DNA of 64,000 nucleotides from CAZRVH01 sp964603635 (GCA_964603635.1 CAZRVH010000003.1:22402-86401); one strand, 5' to 3'. Shown: positions 51,098 to 59,695, counted from the first letter of the stretch. Numbers and translations are program-made. Notes: generated by a model from the letters alone, not told the origin.

Positions 51098-51148
51098 TTC
51101 CAAAGCCTTAAGGAACATATATCTTTGCTTAATCTAAAGTTTTTTTGT

Positions 51149-51205
51149 GTGTCATGCCGAGTAACTATTTTTTCGCGAAACAAATAGCGTATCGAGGCAG
51201 TCATA
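51149..51205. repeat. Palindromic element before GIY-YIG gene
   Basis: GTGTCATGCCGAGTAACT, then a CTATTT...AAATAG stem around TTCGCGAA and TATCGAGGCAGTCAT. The outer part (GTCATGCC/GGCAGTCAT-like) and inner stem make an imperfect hairpin of about 57 bases. It resembles the GTGTCATGG palindromes at 51551-51635 and 23188-23219 in its first bases. Confidence 0.55.
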
Positions 51206-51214
51206 CTGCGATGC

Positions 51215-51604
51215 ATGAAAGAAAGAAAAGAATATTACGTGTATATGCTCCGCTTCAGAGATGGCTCATTTTACACGGGAATAACAAACAGTATCGAAGT
51301 GCGTATGTGGCAATATAGAAATAATATCCATCCTGAATGTTATGTGAATCAAAAGGGATCATTCGAACTGGTAAGAGTGGAAACATATGAATATATAATG
51401 GATGCAATTAGCCGTGAAAAGCAGATAAAAAGATGGAGCCGCAGAAAAAAAGAAGCATTATCAAATGGCAATTGGCATGCATTGCCTGAATTATCAGAAA
51501 GTATGTATGCAAAAAGAATTAGATACATAAGAAATAACACCCAAGCCATTGTGTCGTCCCTCGACGAGCTCGGGATGACACAAGATACAAGCATTCATCT
51601 TTAA
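51215..51604 (+). CDS. GIY-YIG nuclease-like protein in palindrome context
   Basis: A 129-residue GIY-YIG domain: YYVYMLRFRDGSFYTGITNSIEVRMWQY holds the two core motifs as VYM and YTG with the conserved Arg, and GSFELVRVE the strand that precedes the metal-binding Glu (E at 59 or 63); similar to the YhbQ group. The gene is clearly lower in GC than neighbours, suggesting transfer. Its last codons (VSSLDELGMTQDTS) come from a palindrome (GTGTCGTCCC...GGGATGACAC). Palindromes lie on both sides. Confidence 0.8.
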   Translation: MKERKEYYVYMLRFRDGSFYTGITNSIEVRMWQYRNNIHPECYVNQKGSFELVRVETYEYIMDAISREKQIKRWSRRKKEALSNGNWHALPELSESMYAKRIRYIRNNTQAIVSSLDELGMTQDTSIHL

Positions 51605-51635
51605 TACGTGTCATGGTGAGCCCGTCGAACCATGA
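51551..51635. repeat. Two GTGTCATGG-family palindromes after GIY-YIG gene
   Basis: Copy one: GTGTCGTCCC (51551)/GGGATGACAC (51572), loop with TCGACGAGCTC. Copy two: TCATGGT (51611)/ACCATGA (51629), loop GAGCCCGTCGA. The loops share the GAGC(T/C)CGTCGA core, inverted between the two. Confidence 0.75.
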
Positions 51636-51663
51636 TAAGAAAACACTCGGCGTCACATTATCA

Positions 51664-52311
51664 TCAATACTGCGTCATATGCATCCCCGCGGATTTCAAC
51701 GGACGGCTCAGCGAGTCCTGGATAAGCAACGTGCGGAAGCGGTCGATTTCTTCCGTGCGCAGAGGAAGATCCATGAACGCCCGGAGCGGCGCGTTATTCG
51801 CGAACGCGGCGACGCACAGCTGCCCCTCGTGCGAGAGCTTCGCGTAACGCCGGTCTTCCTGCTGGTACGGCAGCAATCCCAGCAGAAAAAGAAGGCGCAA
51901 TTGGAAAGCCGGAAGAGGATCCTCTTCGGTCCCCGCGATCTGCAGGAACTGGCACAGGAGATCGTGGATCTTCGGCATCGGCTCGCCTTCTTCCGTAAGC
52001 ATCAGGACCATCTCCGCCGCCTGTCCGAAACGGAGAAACAGAAAGAGCGAGGAATCATGGGCATCCTTCGGCATCTCCCCGATCGTACGGGCACCCGTGA
52101 CGATGGCGTTCGTGTCCGTCTGCACCATCTCGGCCTGCACCCTGCGCATGGGAAGCATCGTGCCCCCCATCCGGCTCCCGGGCTTGCGCACGGCCTTGGC
52201 GCGCGCGGCGATGAGTCCCGCTTCCTTCGTGAACAGGATGCACAGGCGGTCGGCCTCGCCGATATCGATCGTGCGCATCACGATGCCGTCCATGACGGAG
52301 GATCGGGACAT
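51664..52311 (-). CDS. recO: DNA repair protein RecO
   Basis: A 215-residue RecO. N-terminal OB fold: VMRTIDIGEADRLCILFTKEAGLIAARAKAVRKPGSRM is typical; the rest is helical. The zinc cysteines of some RecO proteins are missing. RecO loads RecA on SSB-coated DNA. Start MSRSSVMDGI lies 28 bases after the ftsX stop, so both are probably in one operon. Confidence 0.88.
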   Translation of the reverse strand: MSRSSVMDGIVMRTIDIGEADRLCILFTKEAGLIAARAKAVRKPGSRMGGTMLPMRRVQAEMVQTDTNAIVTGARTIGEMPKDAHDSSLFLFLRFGQAAEMVLMLTEEGEPMPKIHDLLCQFLQIAGTEEDPLPAFQLRLLFLLGLLPYQQEDRRYAKLSHEGQLCVAAFANNAPLRAFMDLPLRTEEIDRFRTLLIQDSLSRPLKSAGMHMTQY

Positions 52312-52339
52312 GTATGCTGGGAGGAATCGAAGTATGGCT

Positions 52340-53293
52340 TTACGACGGACGGGACAGGCTCCTCCTGACGCGGAAGGACGCGATACTCCAGGCACACAGG
52401 GGAAGCAATATGAGTTCGATGACGAGCGTCACCGGGATGACCGTGAAGAGGAACGGCTGGATGGCGACCTGCAGCTGGATGAATATATCGTTCGTACTGA
52501 AAGAGGAAATGACGATGGGCGCCAGCGCGACCGCGGCCGCGGTCAGGACCGACGCGACGGCGAAAGCCATCATGAGCAATGCGATGATCTCGAAGGCGAG
52601 CAGCGATACCAGCGACACATGCGCGGCGCCGAGGGCGTTTTGGAGAACGAATTCTTCCCTGCGTGCCCGCAACGCACGACCTACGTACTCAGCCATCATC
52701 GCGCAAAGGATAAGTCCCGCAAGGGCCGCGAAAGCAAAGGCGAATGCTTGGAAGGCCTGGGTCATCCGGAGAACTCCCCGCAGGTCCTTCTCCTGGTCCG
52801 ACACGGCCGTGAGTGACGAAGGATCCAACACGGCACGGTACTTCTCCTGCTGCACGGTAGCGAGCAGGGCGGCGTAGTCGTCGGAGGCGCGCAGCGTCAC
52901 CAAGAAACTGTCCGGGAAGGGATTGTTCAGCTTGTATTGTTCCAGGAAGGACACGAGCTCCGGGTCCGCCAGCTTCTCCTGTTCGTACGCCTTCTCCTTC
53001 GGAACGTAGTCCACGTGCCGCACGGACGGATGGTCCTTCAAGACGGCATAGAACTCCTGGATTTCCTGGTCGCGCGCGGACGGAAGCACTTCCAAATGCA
53101 ATCCCGCTCGGTCCAGCAGGATGGCGTTGATGCCGCGTACGGAAAACGCGAACAGGAGCAGGCACTGCAACAATAAAAGAGTCGCCGCGAACGCGATGAG
53201 CGTACCGCTCCATCCCCTGCCGTGCTTCAAGGAAGCGAAGGCCTGACTCCAGCCGTTTCGGATAAGCGTCGATGTCGGCGCCTGTACGGACAT
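52340..53293 (-). CDS. ftsX: Cell division protein FtsX
   Basis: A 317-residue permease-type protein: one N-terminal membrane span (about 31-52), an extracytoplasmic domain (about 55-165) and three later spans (about 190-212, 235-262, 280-305), the FtsX layout. It normally pairs with the ATPase FtsE, which is not adjacent here. It couples divisome to cell-wall hydrolase activity. The start MSVQAPTS is chosen because the longer frame extends into the divergent promoter. Confidence 0.88.
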   Translation of the reverse strand: MSVQAPTSTLIRNGWSQAFASLKHGRGWSGTLIAFAATLLLLQCLLLFAFSVRGINAILLDRAGLHLEVLPSARDQEIQEFYAVLKDHPSVRHVDYVPKEKAYEQEKLADPELVSFLEQYKLNNPFPDSFLVTLRASDDYAALLATVQQEKYRAVLDPSSLTAVSDQEKDLRGVLRMTQAFQAFAFAFAALAGLILCAMMAEYVGRALRARREEFVLQNALGAAHVSLVSLLAFEIIALLMMAFAVASVLTAAAVALAPIVISSFSTNDIFIQLQVAIQPFLFTVIPVTLVIELILLPLCAWSIASFRVRRSLSRPS

Positions 53294-53369
53294 GGACTGG
53301 ATTGTATCGAGGATATGCGAATATGTCACTGATAGTGATCTTTGTTTGAAAAGAGTAAAATGGTCTTAT

Positions 53370-53987
53370 ATGGATTATGCAGCAATAGTGGCGGCAATCA
53401 TTGCAGGAGGTGGAGGAGGGGCTTTGATCACTGCTGGCTGGCAGATGTTTATCGAACGGAAAAAATTAAGAAGAGGCTTTTATGAAGAGCAACTACGAAA
53501 GCTTTATGGACCACTTTATTATCTAATAAGTGTTAATGAAAAAATGATGCACTTACAAGATAGTCATCATGCAGCCAGAAAAAAGGCATATTTTGATGGC
53601 AAAGAGCATAGCCGTGATCGAGAAACTAGGGCACAAATTAGAGAAATGATGGAAGGCTCTTTCAAAATCACGAGTGCCTACATGGATGAAGTTAGAAAAA
53701 ACAACTTTGAAATAAAAAGAATACTCGATTCAAATTACCACTTTTTAGATCCTGAAGACGCCATCTACTTTGTTAAATTCCTCCAGGATTTTTATCGACT
53801 GCAAAATGAATGGGATAACGAAAAAGGGCTTAAAACAGATTTGGATATATATCTTGAATTAGAAAAATCAATTGGAGAGATTTCATTTATGGATAAAGAC
53901 TTCGCAGAAAGAGTAAAGGAGAGATTTAGCGAGAAGCAAAATATGATACGCAAAATCTCCTACTGCAATCCCAAATCTCTAATCTAA
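53370..53987 (+). CDS. AT-rich hypothetical protein with one membrane span
   Basis: A 205-residue protein starting MDYAAIVAAIIAGGGGG with one N-terminal membrane span (about 4-24). The rest is helical, charged and cytoplasmic (ERKKLRRGFYEEQLRKLYGPLYYLIS). No family recognised. GC is much lower than neighbours, and it is a lone forward gene between reverse housekeeping genes, so it is probably an insertion from outside. TAAAAT lies 8 bases before the ATG. Confidence 0.65.
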   Translation: MDYAAIVAAIIAGGGGGALITAGWQMFIERKKLRRGFYEEQLRKLYGPLYYLISVNEKMMHLQDSHHAARKKAYFDGKEHSRDRETRAQIREMMEGSFKITSAYMDEVRKNNFEIKRILDSNYHFLDPEDAIYFVKFLQDFYRLQNEWDNEKGLKTDLDIYLELEKSIGEISFMDKDFAERVKERFSEKQNMIRKISYCNPKSLI

Positions 53988-53990
53988 TAT

Positions 53991-54608
53991 TCACACGATC
54001 TTCTGCGTCTTGTCCGCCATCTGGCTCTCGATGCGGTCGATGGCGGCGATGCATTCGCGTGCGCGCAGGTTCATGGGGTCCAGGTCCAGCGTACGGATGA
54101 AGAGCGCCCGGGACTTCTGGAAGTTGCGCAGCTCCAGGTACGCCACGCCCAGGTCGCAGAGCGTCAGCGTGTTGTCGGAATCAAGGTTGAGCGAGCGCTC
54201 CAGCGTCACCACGCCCTGCGGTTTCTTATCCATGTTGAAGAGCACCCATCCCAGGCAGCGTAAAATCTCAGGGTTGTTCGGCTTCAGTTTGTTGGCAAGC
54301 GTCAGGCAGGCATGCGCCTCGTCCCAACGGCTCTGGTGCGAGCGGATGAAGCCCATGATGTAGTGGCCGGTGTAACTGGCCGCGTCCATGTCGATCGCCT
54401 GGCTGGCGGCGATTTCGGCGCGGTCGTAGCGCTCCAAACTCAATTCATTGTCCGCGATTTCCTCCAGCGCGGCGACGTTGGAAGGGTCATCCAGGACCAG
54501 CTGCTCCAGAAGCATGAGGGCTTCTATATGACTGCCGCCCAGCTTCAGCTGTTCGGCGCGTTCAAGCTGTTCCAAAACATCCGGCGGAAGGTGGCCGCTG
54601 TCGCTCAT
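53991..54608 (-). CDS. Tetratricopeptide repeat protein
   Basis: A 205-residue protein with about five TPR units: for example HIEALMLLEQLVLDDPSNVAAL, YDRAEIAASQAIDMDAAS, WDEAHACLTLANKLKPNNPEIL and FQKSRALFIRTLDLDPMNLRA. These make a helical scaffold for protein contacts. No membrane anchor. Partner unknown. Confidence 0.85.
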   Translation of the reverse strand: MSDSGHLPPDVLEQLERAEQLKLGGSHIEALMLLEQLVLDDPSNVAALEEIADNELSLERYDRAEIAASQAIDMDAASYTGHYIMGFIRSHQSRWDEAHACLTLANKLKPNNPEILRCLGWVLFNMDKKPQGVVTLERSLNLDSDNTLTLCDLGVAYLELRNFQKSRALFIRTLDLDPMNLRARECIAAIDRIESQMADKTQKIV

Positions 54609-54701
54609 GGGCGGATTGTAGGAAAAAACAAGGGAAAGGAAAGGAAATTCAGGCGCATTTTGACATCGGCGTCACGGCGAAGCCCGCGGAACGCAGCCGG
54701 A

Positions 54702-55028
54702 TCAACCTTGGAGGAAATAGTACAGCGTGCGCAGGATGGAATAGGACCCGATGATGAGGGCGAAGCCCTTCAGGGTGGTCAGCATGATATCCTTCCCTTT
54801 GTCCGCGCTGTCATTGGCACCGCCGACGGTGTAATACAACACCCCTACCAGGAAAATGACGGGTCCGATGAACAGGGCGGCATTGGCCAGGAACGAAAGG
54901 ACGTTCCCGATCAGGGTCCAAAAATCGATGTTGGAACCCAGGTTCACCTTCAGCTTGCCGGTCGTTCCCTGGGCCGATGCGGCCGGGATGGCCGCCGCGA
55001 ACGAAAGGGCCGAAAAATATGCGCGCAT
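54702..55028 (-). CDS. VirB2/TrbC-like pilin-type membrane protein
   Basis: A 108-residue protein with a signal-like N-terminus (MRAYFSALSFAAAIPAASAQ) and two hydrophobic segments (about 37-65 and 82-105) separated by a short polar loop (GGANDSADKGKD), the plan of VirB2/TrbC and CPR T4SS pilins. No other secretion genes are next to it. It is divergent from the PBP gene. Confidence 0.7.
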   Translation of the reverse strand: MRAYFSALSFAAAIPAASAQGTTGKLKVNLGSNIDFWTLIGNVLSFLANAALFIGPVIFLVGVLYYTVGGANDSADKGKDIMLTTLKGFALIIGSYSILRTLYYFLQG

Positions 55029-55109
55029 CACCGGCGCAGCATAGCACATTTTTCAGGGGAATGTACATTGCACACCTGCGCTTTTTGCGCCTACACTGAC
55101 GGCCCGACC

Positions 55110-58100
55110 ATGGACCAGGAATTCCACAGCAGGCCGCTGGACGGCCGCAACGACCATCCGCCGGCACGCCACGTTCCGCACCATCGCGGAATGCACCGCC
55201 GCGTATCCGCGCACGCGCGGCATCGGGAGCGCGCGGCCGCGGCGTTTCACGATACCGTCGCATGGGTCCGCGGGCGGGGGAGGAAGCGGCTCGCGAAAGA
55301 TGTCGTCTTGTGGGGAGGGGGCTTCCTGATCGTCTACGGGGCGTTCCTGTTTCTGACGCTTCCCGACATCACCGACGCCAGGAACCTGATCGCGGCGCAG
55401 AGTTCGGTCATCGTCGATCACAAAGGAACCGAACTGTACCGCCTGTTCCGCGACGAGGACCGCGTCTACGTTCCCGGCGAACAGATCCCCGAGAGCGTGA
55501 AGAACGCGGTGGTCGCCATCGAGGACGAACGCTTCTACAACCGAGGCTGCCTGGACGTGCGCGCCCTCCTGCGCGTCGTGTTCCGTTTCGGACAGAGCGG
55601 AGGGGCCTCCACGCTCACCCGCCAGCTCGCCAGGAACGCGCTCGACCTCAAGAAGGACTTCATCGTGAACCGCAAGCTCAAGGAAATCATCCTGGGCTGC
55701 CAGTTGGAAGCGCGGTACAGCAAAGACGAGCTCATCAATCTCTATCTCAACTGGATCCCGTTCGGCAAGAACGCCTACGGCATCGGGCTGGCCAGCAAGA
55801 CGTACTTCAACAAGGATTCGAAGGACCTGACGCTCGCGGAATCCGCGGTGCTCGCGTCCCTGCCCCAGGCCCCCAGCTACTACTATCCGTACGGAAAGCA
55901 CGTGCGCACCACCGTGACGGACGGCGCGATGGCTGACATTGCTTCCGGCCGCGTTACCCAAGCGAACCAGATCGAAGACGAGGACGTGATCATCGGGCTC
56001 ATGGGAGGATACGTGGGAACGGGCGCAAACCTCGTGTACGTCGGAGGGCGCGCGGACCAGGTCCTAAAGAACATGCAGGACCTGGGCTACGTCACGGAGC
56101 AGCAGCGCGCCGACGCGGTGAAGTCCCTGATCGAGATGAAATTTGAGAAGAGCCGGGAAAACATCCGCGCCGCGCACTTCGTCCTATGGGTGAAGGAACA
56201 GGCGGAGGCGATGCTGGCCGACGGGGCCGAGGAGGGCATCCTGGACCAGGGCGGACTCACCATCGAAACGACGCTGGATTGGGAGATGCAACAGGCGGCG
56301 GAGAAAGCCGTGACATCGAAGGCGGCGGACATCGCGCAAACCTACATGGCGCATAACATCGCGCTCGTCTCCGTGGAAACGGGTACCAACAAGATCCGCG
56401 CCTACGTGGGCAACGGCGACTACAACGACGAGGAGCACGGGGGCAAGGTGGACATGGCGCAGGCCCCGCGCCAACCGGGCTCCAGCTTCAAGCCGATCGT
56501 GTACGGCGCCGCATTCGAGAAAGGATACGGCCCGGCCACCGTCCTGTACGACGTGCCGACGAAAATCGGAACGGATGAACCGCAGAATTTCGACGGGGGC
56601 TTCTGGGGACTGATGGACGCTCGCCACGCATTGGCCGCCTCGCGCAACATCCCGGCCATCAAGGCGTTCTTCCTGGCGGGCGGGGAAGACGGCGTGCTGG
56701 ACTTCGCATCGCGCCTCGGCGCTTCCTCCCCCGTGGAACAGAAGGAAAAACTGGGCGGAAATTTCGAATACGGCTGGCCGCTGTCCCTGGGCGCTGGCGA
56801 GACTCCGCTGACGCAGATGGTGAATGCCTACGCGACCTACGCGAACGGAGGCGTGTACAAACCCCTCGTGTCCATCGAACGCATCAAGGACCGGCGCGGC
56901 AACATCCTGTACGAAGCGCCGGAAGAAAAGGGCAGCCAGGTCATCGATGCCGGCGTCGCCTACCAGGTGACGTCCGTCCTGAGCGACGTGTCGGCACGTC
57001 CGAACGAATACTGGCAGAGCGTGCTCTCGGTGCCGGGCTACCCCGCCGCCGCGAAGACCGGAACCAGCAACAAGTGCTTGGATCGCAACGACACCGGCAA
57101 CTGCACGAGCCGCAGGCCGTCGGACCTGTGGACCATGGGCTATACGCCCAACCTCGTCACGGGAGTGTGGGTGGGCAACGCGGACTCGAGCGCGTTGTCG
57201 GAGAAAGCGGAGTCCCTCTCGCAGGCTTCGCCTATCTGGAAAGAGTTCATGACCCGCGCGCACGCCTTCGTGCAGAATCCGAAGACGACCTTCGCCGTGC
57301 CGAATAACATCGTGCAACCCCAGATCTCCACGCTGTCCGGAGAACTCCCCTCCGAATGCACGCCCATCGCCAACCGACAATCAGACGTATTCCTGGCCGA
57401 CCGCATGCCCACGCTCACCGATCCCGCCTGCGCGTCCGTCGAGGTCGACCGCGTGACGGGCCTGCTGGCATCGGATGAATGCCCCGCGGAAGCACGCGAA
57501 ATGCGCAGCTTCTTCGTTCCCACCAGCATCCTCGCCGACCGCTTCCCGCAGTGGGACCAGAGCGTCCAGGCATGGGCCGAGAAGCAAAAGGCTTCGTATG
57601 ATCCGCTGACGGGAACGTTCTCGGGGTCCATCCTCCCCCTGCCCCTCATCCCGCGCGAGAAGTGCTCCCTCGCGCTCACCCCGGGCCGCATGACCAAGCC
57701 GGAGGTACGTATTCTCAGCCCGGACGGCACCGCGTCCTACCCGTCCTTCCAACCAAGGCTGGATATCACGGTGGGAGACCGCGTCCGCTTCGTGACGTAC
57801 GAATTGGACGGCAAGGGCGTCGGCCGCAACACCGAGGCCCCGTACACGCAACCCATCCGCGTGCCCAAGAGCATCAGTAAATCAGGCAAGCATACGCTGA
57901 AAGTGACGGTGACGGATACGTACTTCAACACCGCGTCGGACGAAGTGACCTTCACGTTCGGCGAAGACACCGCCGGCCCCGACATCCGCCTCAGCTCACC
58001 CGATGACGGCGACGTGGTGACGGAAGGAGACAGCGTCACGATCACTGCCGTCGCGGACGACCGGGATGCGGGTATCAAGTACGTGGAATTCTACGCCGAC

Positions 58101-58265
58101 GATGTCCTCCTCTCGCGCAAACCGTCCGCGCCGTACTCGCTGACCTACGATCAATTGGCCGCCGGCACGCACACGCTGCGGGTAGTGGCGACGGACCTTG
58201 CGGGCAACGAACGGGAAGATAGCGTGGAGATCCGCGTGGAGGCGAAGGCGAAGCAGGAGGAATGA
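55110..58265 (+). CDS. Class A penicillin-binding protein with Ig-like C-terminus
   Basis: A 1051-residue bifunctional cell-wall synthase. Cytoplasmic basic N-terminus (1-66), membrane anchor (about 67-88), glycosyltransferase GT51 domain (about 100-280: IEDERFYNRGCLD and GGASTLTRQLARN), transpeptidase domain (about 430-760) with SSFK (S458), SRN (AASRNIPAI) and KTGTS (K649). After about 850 come beta-sandwich, Ig-like repeats (GPDIRLSSPDDGDVVTEGDS, GIKYVEFYADDVLLS). In the GT51 motif the usual His after the RF pair is Arg. Start MDQEFHSRP is supported by a TACACT 12 bases upstream. Confidence 0.93.
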   Translation: MDQEFHSRPLDGRNDHPPARHVPHHRGMHRRVSAHARHRERAAAAFHDTVAWVRGRGRKRLAKDVVLWGGGFLIVYGAFLFLTLPDITDARNLIAAQSSVIVDHKGTELYRLFRDEDRVYVPGEQIPESVKNAVVAIEDERFYNRGCLDVRALLRVVFRFGQSGGASTLTRQLARNALDLKKDFIVNRKLKEIILGCQLEARYSKDELINLYLNWIPFGKNAYGIGLASKTYFNKDSKDLTLAESAVLASLPQAPSYYYPYGKHVRTTVTDGAMADIASGRVTQANQIEDEDVIIGLMGGYVGTGANLVYVGGRADQVLKNMQDLGYVTEQQRADAVKSLIEMKFEKSRENIRAAHFVLWVKEQAEAMLADGAEEGILDQGGLTIETTLDWEMQQAAEKAVTSKAADIAQTYMAHNIALVSVETGTNKIRAYVGNGDYNDEEHGGKVDMAQAPRQPGSSFKPIVYGAAFEKGYGPATVLYDVPTKIGTDEPQNFDGGFWGLMDARHALAASRNIPAIKAFFLAGGEDGVLDFASRLGASSPVEQKEKLGGNFEYGWPLSLGAGETPLTQMVNAYATYANGGVYKPLVSIERIKDRRGNILYEAPEEKGSQVIDAGVAYQVTSVLSDVSARPNEYWQSVLSVPGYPAAAKTGTSNKCLDRNDTGNCTSRRPSDLWTMGYTPNLVTGVWVGNADSSALSEKAESLSQASPIWKEFMTRAHAFVQNPKTTFAVPNNIVQPQISTLSGELPSECTPIANRQSDVFLADRMPTLTDPACASVEVDRVTGLLASDECPAEAREMRSFFVPTSILADRFPQWDQSVQAWAEKQKASYDPLTGTFSGSILPLPLIPREKCSLALTPGRMTKPEVRILSPDGTASYPSFQPRLDITVGDRVRFVTYELDGKGVGRNTEAPYTQPIRVPKSISKSGKHTLKVTVTDTYFNTASDEVTFTFGEDTAGPDIRLSSPDDGDVVTEGDSVTITAVADDRDAGIKYVEFYADDVLLSRKPSAPYSLTYDQLAAGTHTLRVVATDLAGNEREDSVEIRVEAKAKQEE

Positions 58266-58296
58266 CCTAATGACCTTGAAAAGGTTTTAAGGTAGG

Positions 58297-58315
58297 TTCA
58301 TGCTTTTCGCATGAA
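58297..58315 (+). promoter_or_regulatory. Perfect hairpin enclosing the yhhQ start codon
   Basis: TTCATGC (58297-58303), loop TTTTC, GCATGAA (58309-58315). The initiating ATG is in the right arm; the left arm also holds an ATG, out of frame by two. TTGAAA at 58276 with 17 bases to CATGCT may be the promoter, but then the hairpin would be only partly transcribed. Confidence 0.45.
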
Positions 58316-58982
58316 GCATTATAAGTACTTGGATCTCATCGTCGCTCTCTACATCACGATGCAAATCGTATCCGACGTGAGTGCCGGGAAGATCGCGCAG
58401 ATTGGTCCTTTGACGATGTCTGTTACTGTCTTCTATTTCCCTTTTACCTACATCTTCGCGGATATCCTGACGGAGGTCTACGGTTACGCTCAGTCGCGGA
58501 AGGCGATCTGGAAAGTATTTCTATGTTCGGTCATTTCAGGAGTCGTCTTTCAAGTGGGAGTATGGCTACCACCAGCCGCAGGTTTTGAAGCGAATGATGC
58601 ATACATCCGCGTATTAGGTTCGGTTCCGCGGATATTGATCGGAGGATGGTTGGCAGTTTGGGCCGGCGCAATCTTGAACGATTATGTTCTTGCAAAATTA
58701 AAGTTATGGACGAATGGAAAACATCTTTGGATGCGCACGATCGGTTCCACATTCCTGGGGGAAGGAGTGAATACCCTTATTTTCTATGTCATTGGATTGT
58801 ACGGCGTCATTCCAAATGATCTTCTTCTGCGCTCGATTCTTTCGGGATGGCTCATGAAAACGCTCGTTGAAATCGTCATGACACCCGTGACGTACTTCGT
58901 TGTTGGAAAACTAAAGAAAATCGAAAGCGAGGACTACTACGATCGTGACACGGACTTCAATCCGTTCACGTTGAAAACATAA
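58311..58982 (+). CDS. Queuosine precursor transporter (YhhQ/VUT family)
   Basis: A 223-residue membrane protein with six hydrophobic helices. VTVFYFPFTYIFADILTEVYGY and the GGWLAVWAGAILNDYVLAKLK region are the family marks. It imports queuine or preQ0/preQ1 for tRNA modification. GC is lower than in neighbours. No preQ1 riboswitch is seen upstream. The stop touches the stop of a small reverse ORF. Confidence 0.88.
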   Translation: MKHYKYLDLIVALYITMQIVSDVSAGKIAQIGPLTMSVTVFYFPFTYIFADILTEVYGYAQSRKAIWKVFLCSVISGVVFQVGVWLPPAAGFEANDAYIRVLGSVPRILIGGWLAVWAGAILNDYVLAKLKLWTNGKHLWMRTIGSTFLGEGVNTLIFYVIGLYGVIPNDLLLRSILSGWLMKTLVEIVMTPVTYFVVGKLKKIESEDYYDRDTDFNPFTLKT

Positions 58983-59153
58983 TCAGTCCATGTCCGCGTT
59001 GAATTCGTCGAGTGCGAATTCTTCCGTGAGCTTTGCGATCATGTCATGTGCGTCTCGTGCCGTCATACCCACGATGGGGTGACGGGTGACCAAATCATGT
59101 GCGCGCATCGCAAACGGCGTATGTTCCAACGGGCTGTTTTTATGTGTATTCAT
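58983..59153 (-). CDS. Small ORF with a good promoter and RBS
   Basis: A 56-residue acidic protein, MNTHKNSPLEHTPFAMRAHD... ending EFNADMD. No family known. An AAAGAGG sequence precedes the start and a strong promoter lies upstream, so I believe it is real. The single stretch of His/Met/Asp near MTARDAHDMIAKL could be a helix. It is convergent with yhhQ (no bases between stops). Confidence 0.65.
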   Translation of the reverse strand: MNTHKNSPLEHTPFAMRAHDLVTRHPIVGMTARDAHDMIAKLTEEFALDEFNADMD

Positions 59154-59162
59154 AACCTCTTT

Positions 59163-59191
59163 ATTCTAGCATTTTTCGACGATTTTTTCAA
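59163..59191 (-). promoter_or_regulatory. Promoter of the 56-codon gene
   Basis: Reverse strand: TTGAAA, 17-base spacer, TAGAAT, then AAAGAGGTT before the ATG. The forward gene at the right has TAGGAT 6 bases before its ATG, so the spacer is a divergent promoter. Confidence 0.7.
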
Positions 59192-59218
59192 TGTTCAACG
59201 GTATGCTAGGATGCCCGC

Positions 59219-59692
59219 ATGGGCATGTCTCCGGACTCCCCCGGCGGACCCGATTATCCGCCTAGGCCGGTCTCAATGCCTTTACCGGCATCGGGATCAA
59301 TCGAAATGCGATGGCAACGGGATGACTCCCCGCTGAAAGGGGCGGGTGAATTCACCCTGTTTCGCCAGGAGATGATCGACGCTTTGGAAGCATTCATCGG
59401 GCAGATAGCGAACGAGGAATTTGGCTTCGTCTCCTATCACATGGAACTGCGCTATCACACCCTCTGCCTGTTTGAATCACCCAACCATTGCATGGCGCTT
59501 CAACGACCCGACGAGAGGGGCATGCCACCGGAAAGAACACTGCGATCCGACGTCATACAAGTAATTCGCGCGGAGGCCGAGGAATTATATAGGGCACTGC
59601 GAATGATCGAACCCCAGGTACGCTGGGGAGTAACGGCAGGCTTCGGCATTGAGGCGACATTCCACCGGGACATCCTGTGGGAGAATGCATAA
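59219..59692 (+). CDS. Hypothetical protein
   Basis: A 157-residue soluble protein of unknown function: Pro-rich start (SPDSPGGPDYPPRP), then a mixed alpha/beta part (EMIDALEAFIGQIANEEFG) and an acidic helix (VIRAEAEELYRALRMIEP). No motifs that I recognise. Leaderless-type -10 (TAGGAT) 6 bases upstream. It ends 3 bases from the yebC stop on the opposite strand. Confidence 0.6.
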   Translation: MGMSPDSPGGPDYPPRPVSMPLPASGSIEMRWQRDDSPLKGAGEFTLFRQEMIDALEAFIGQIANEEFGFVSYHMELRYHTLCLFESPNHCMALQRPDERGMPPERTLRSDVIQVIRAEAEELYRALRMIEPQVRWGVTAGFGIEATFHRDILWENA

Positions 59693-59695
59693 GAA

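Noticed and set aside
51130..51150. Insertion sequence around the GIY-YIG gene
   Set aside because: No transposase and no terminal inverted repeats with target duplications were found; the palindromes are short hairpins instead.
58266..58310. Possible preQ1 riboswitch before the queuosine transporter
   Set aside because: The spacer is only about 45 bases and shows two simple hairpins, without the preQ1-I pseudoknot pattern.
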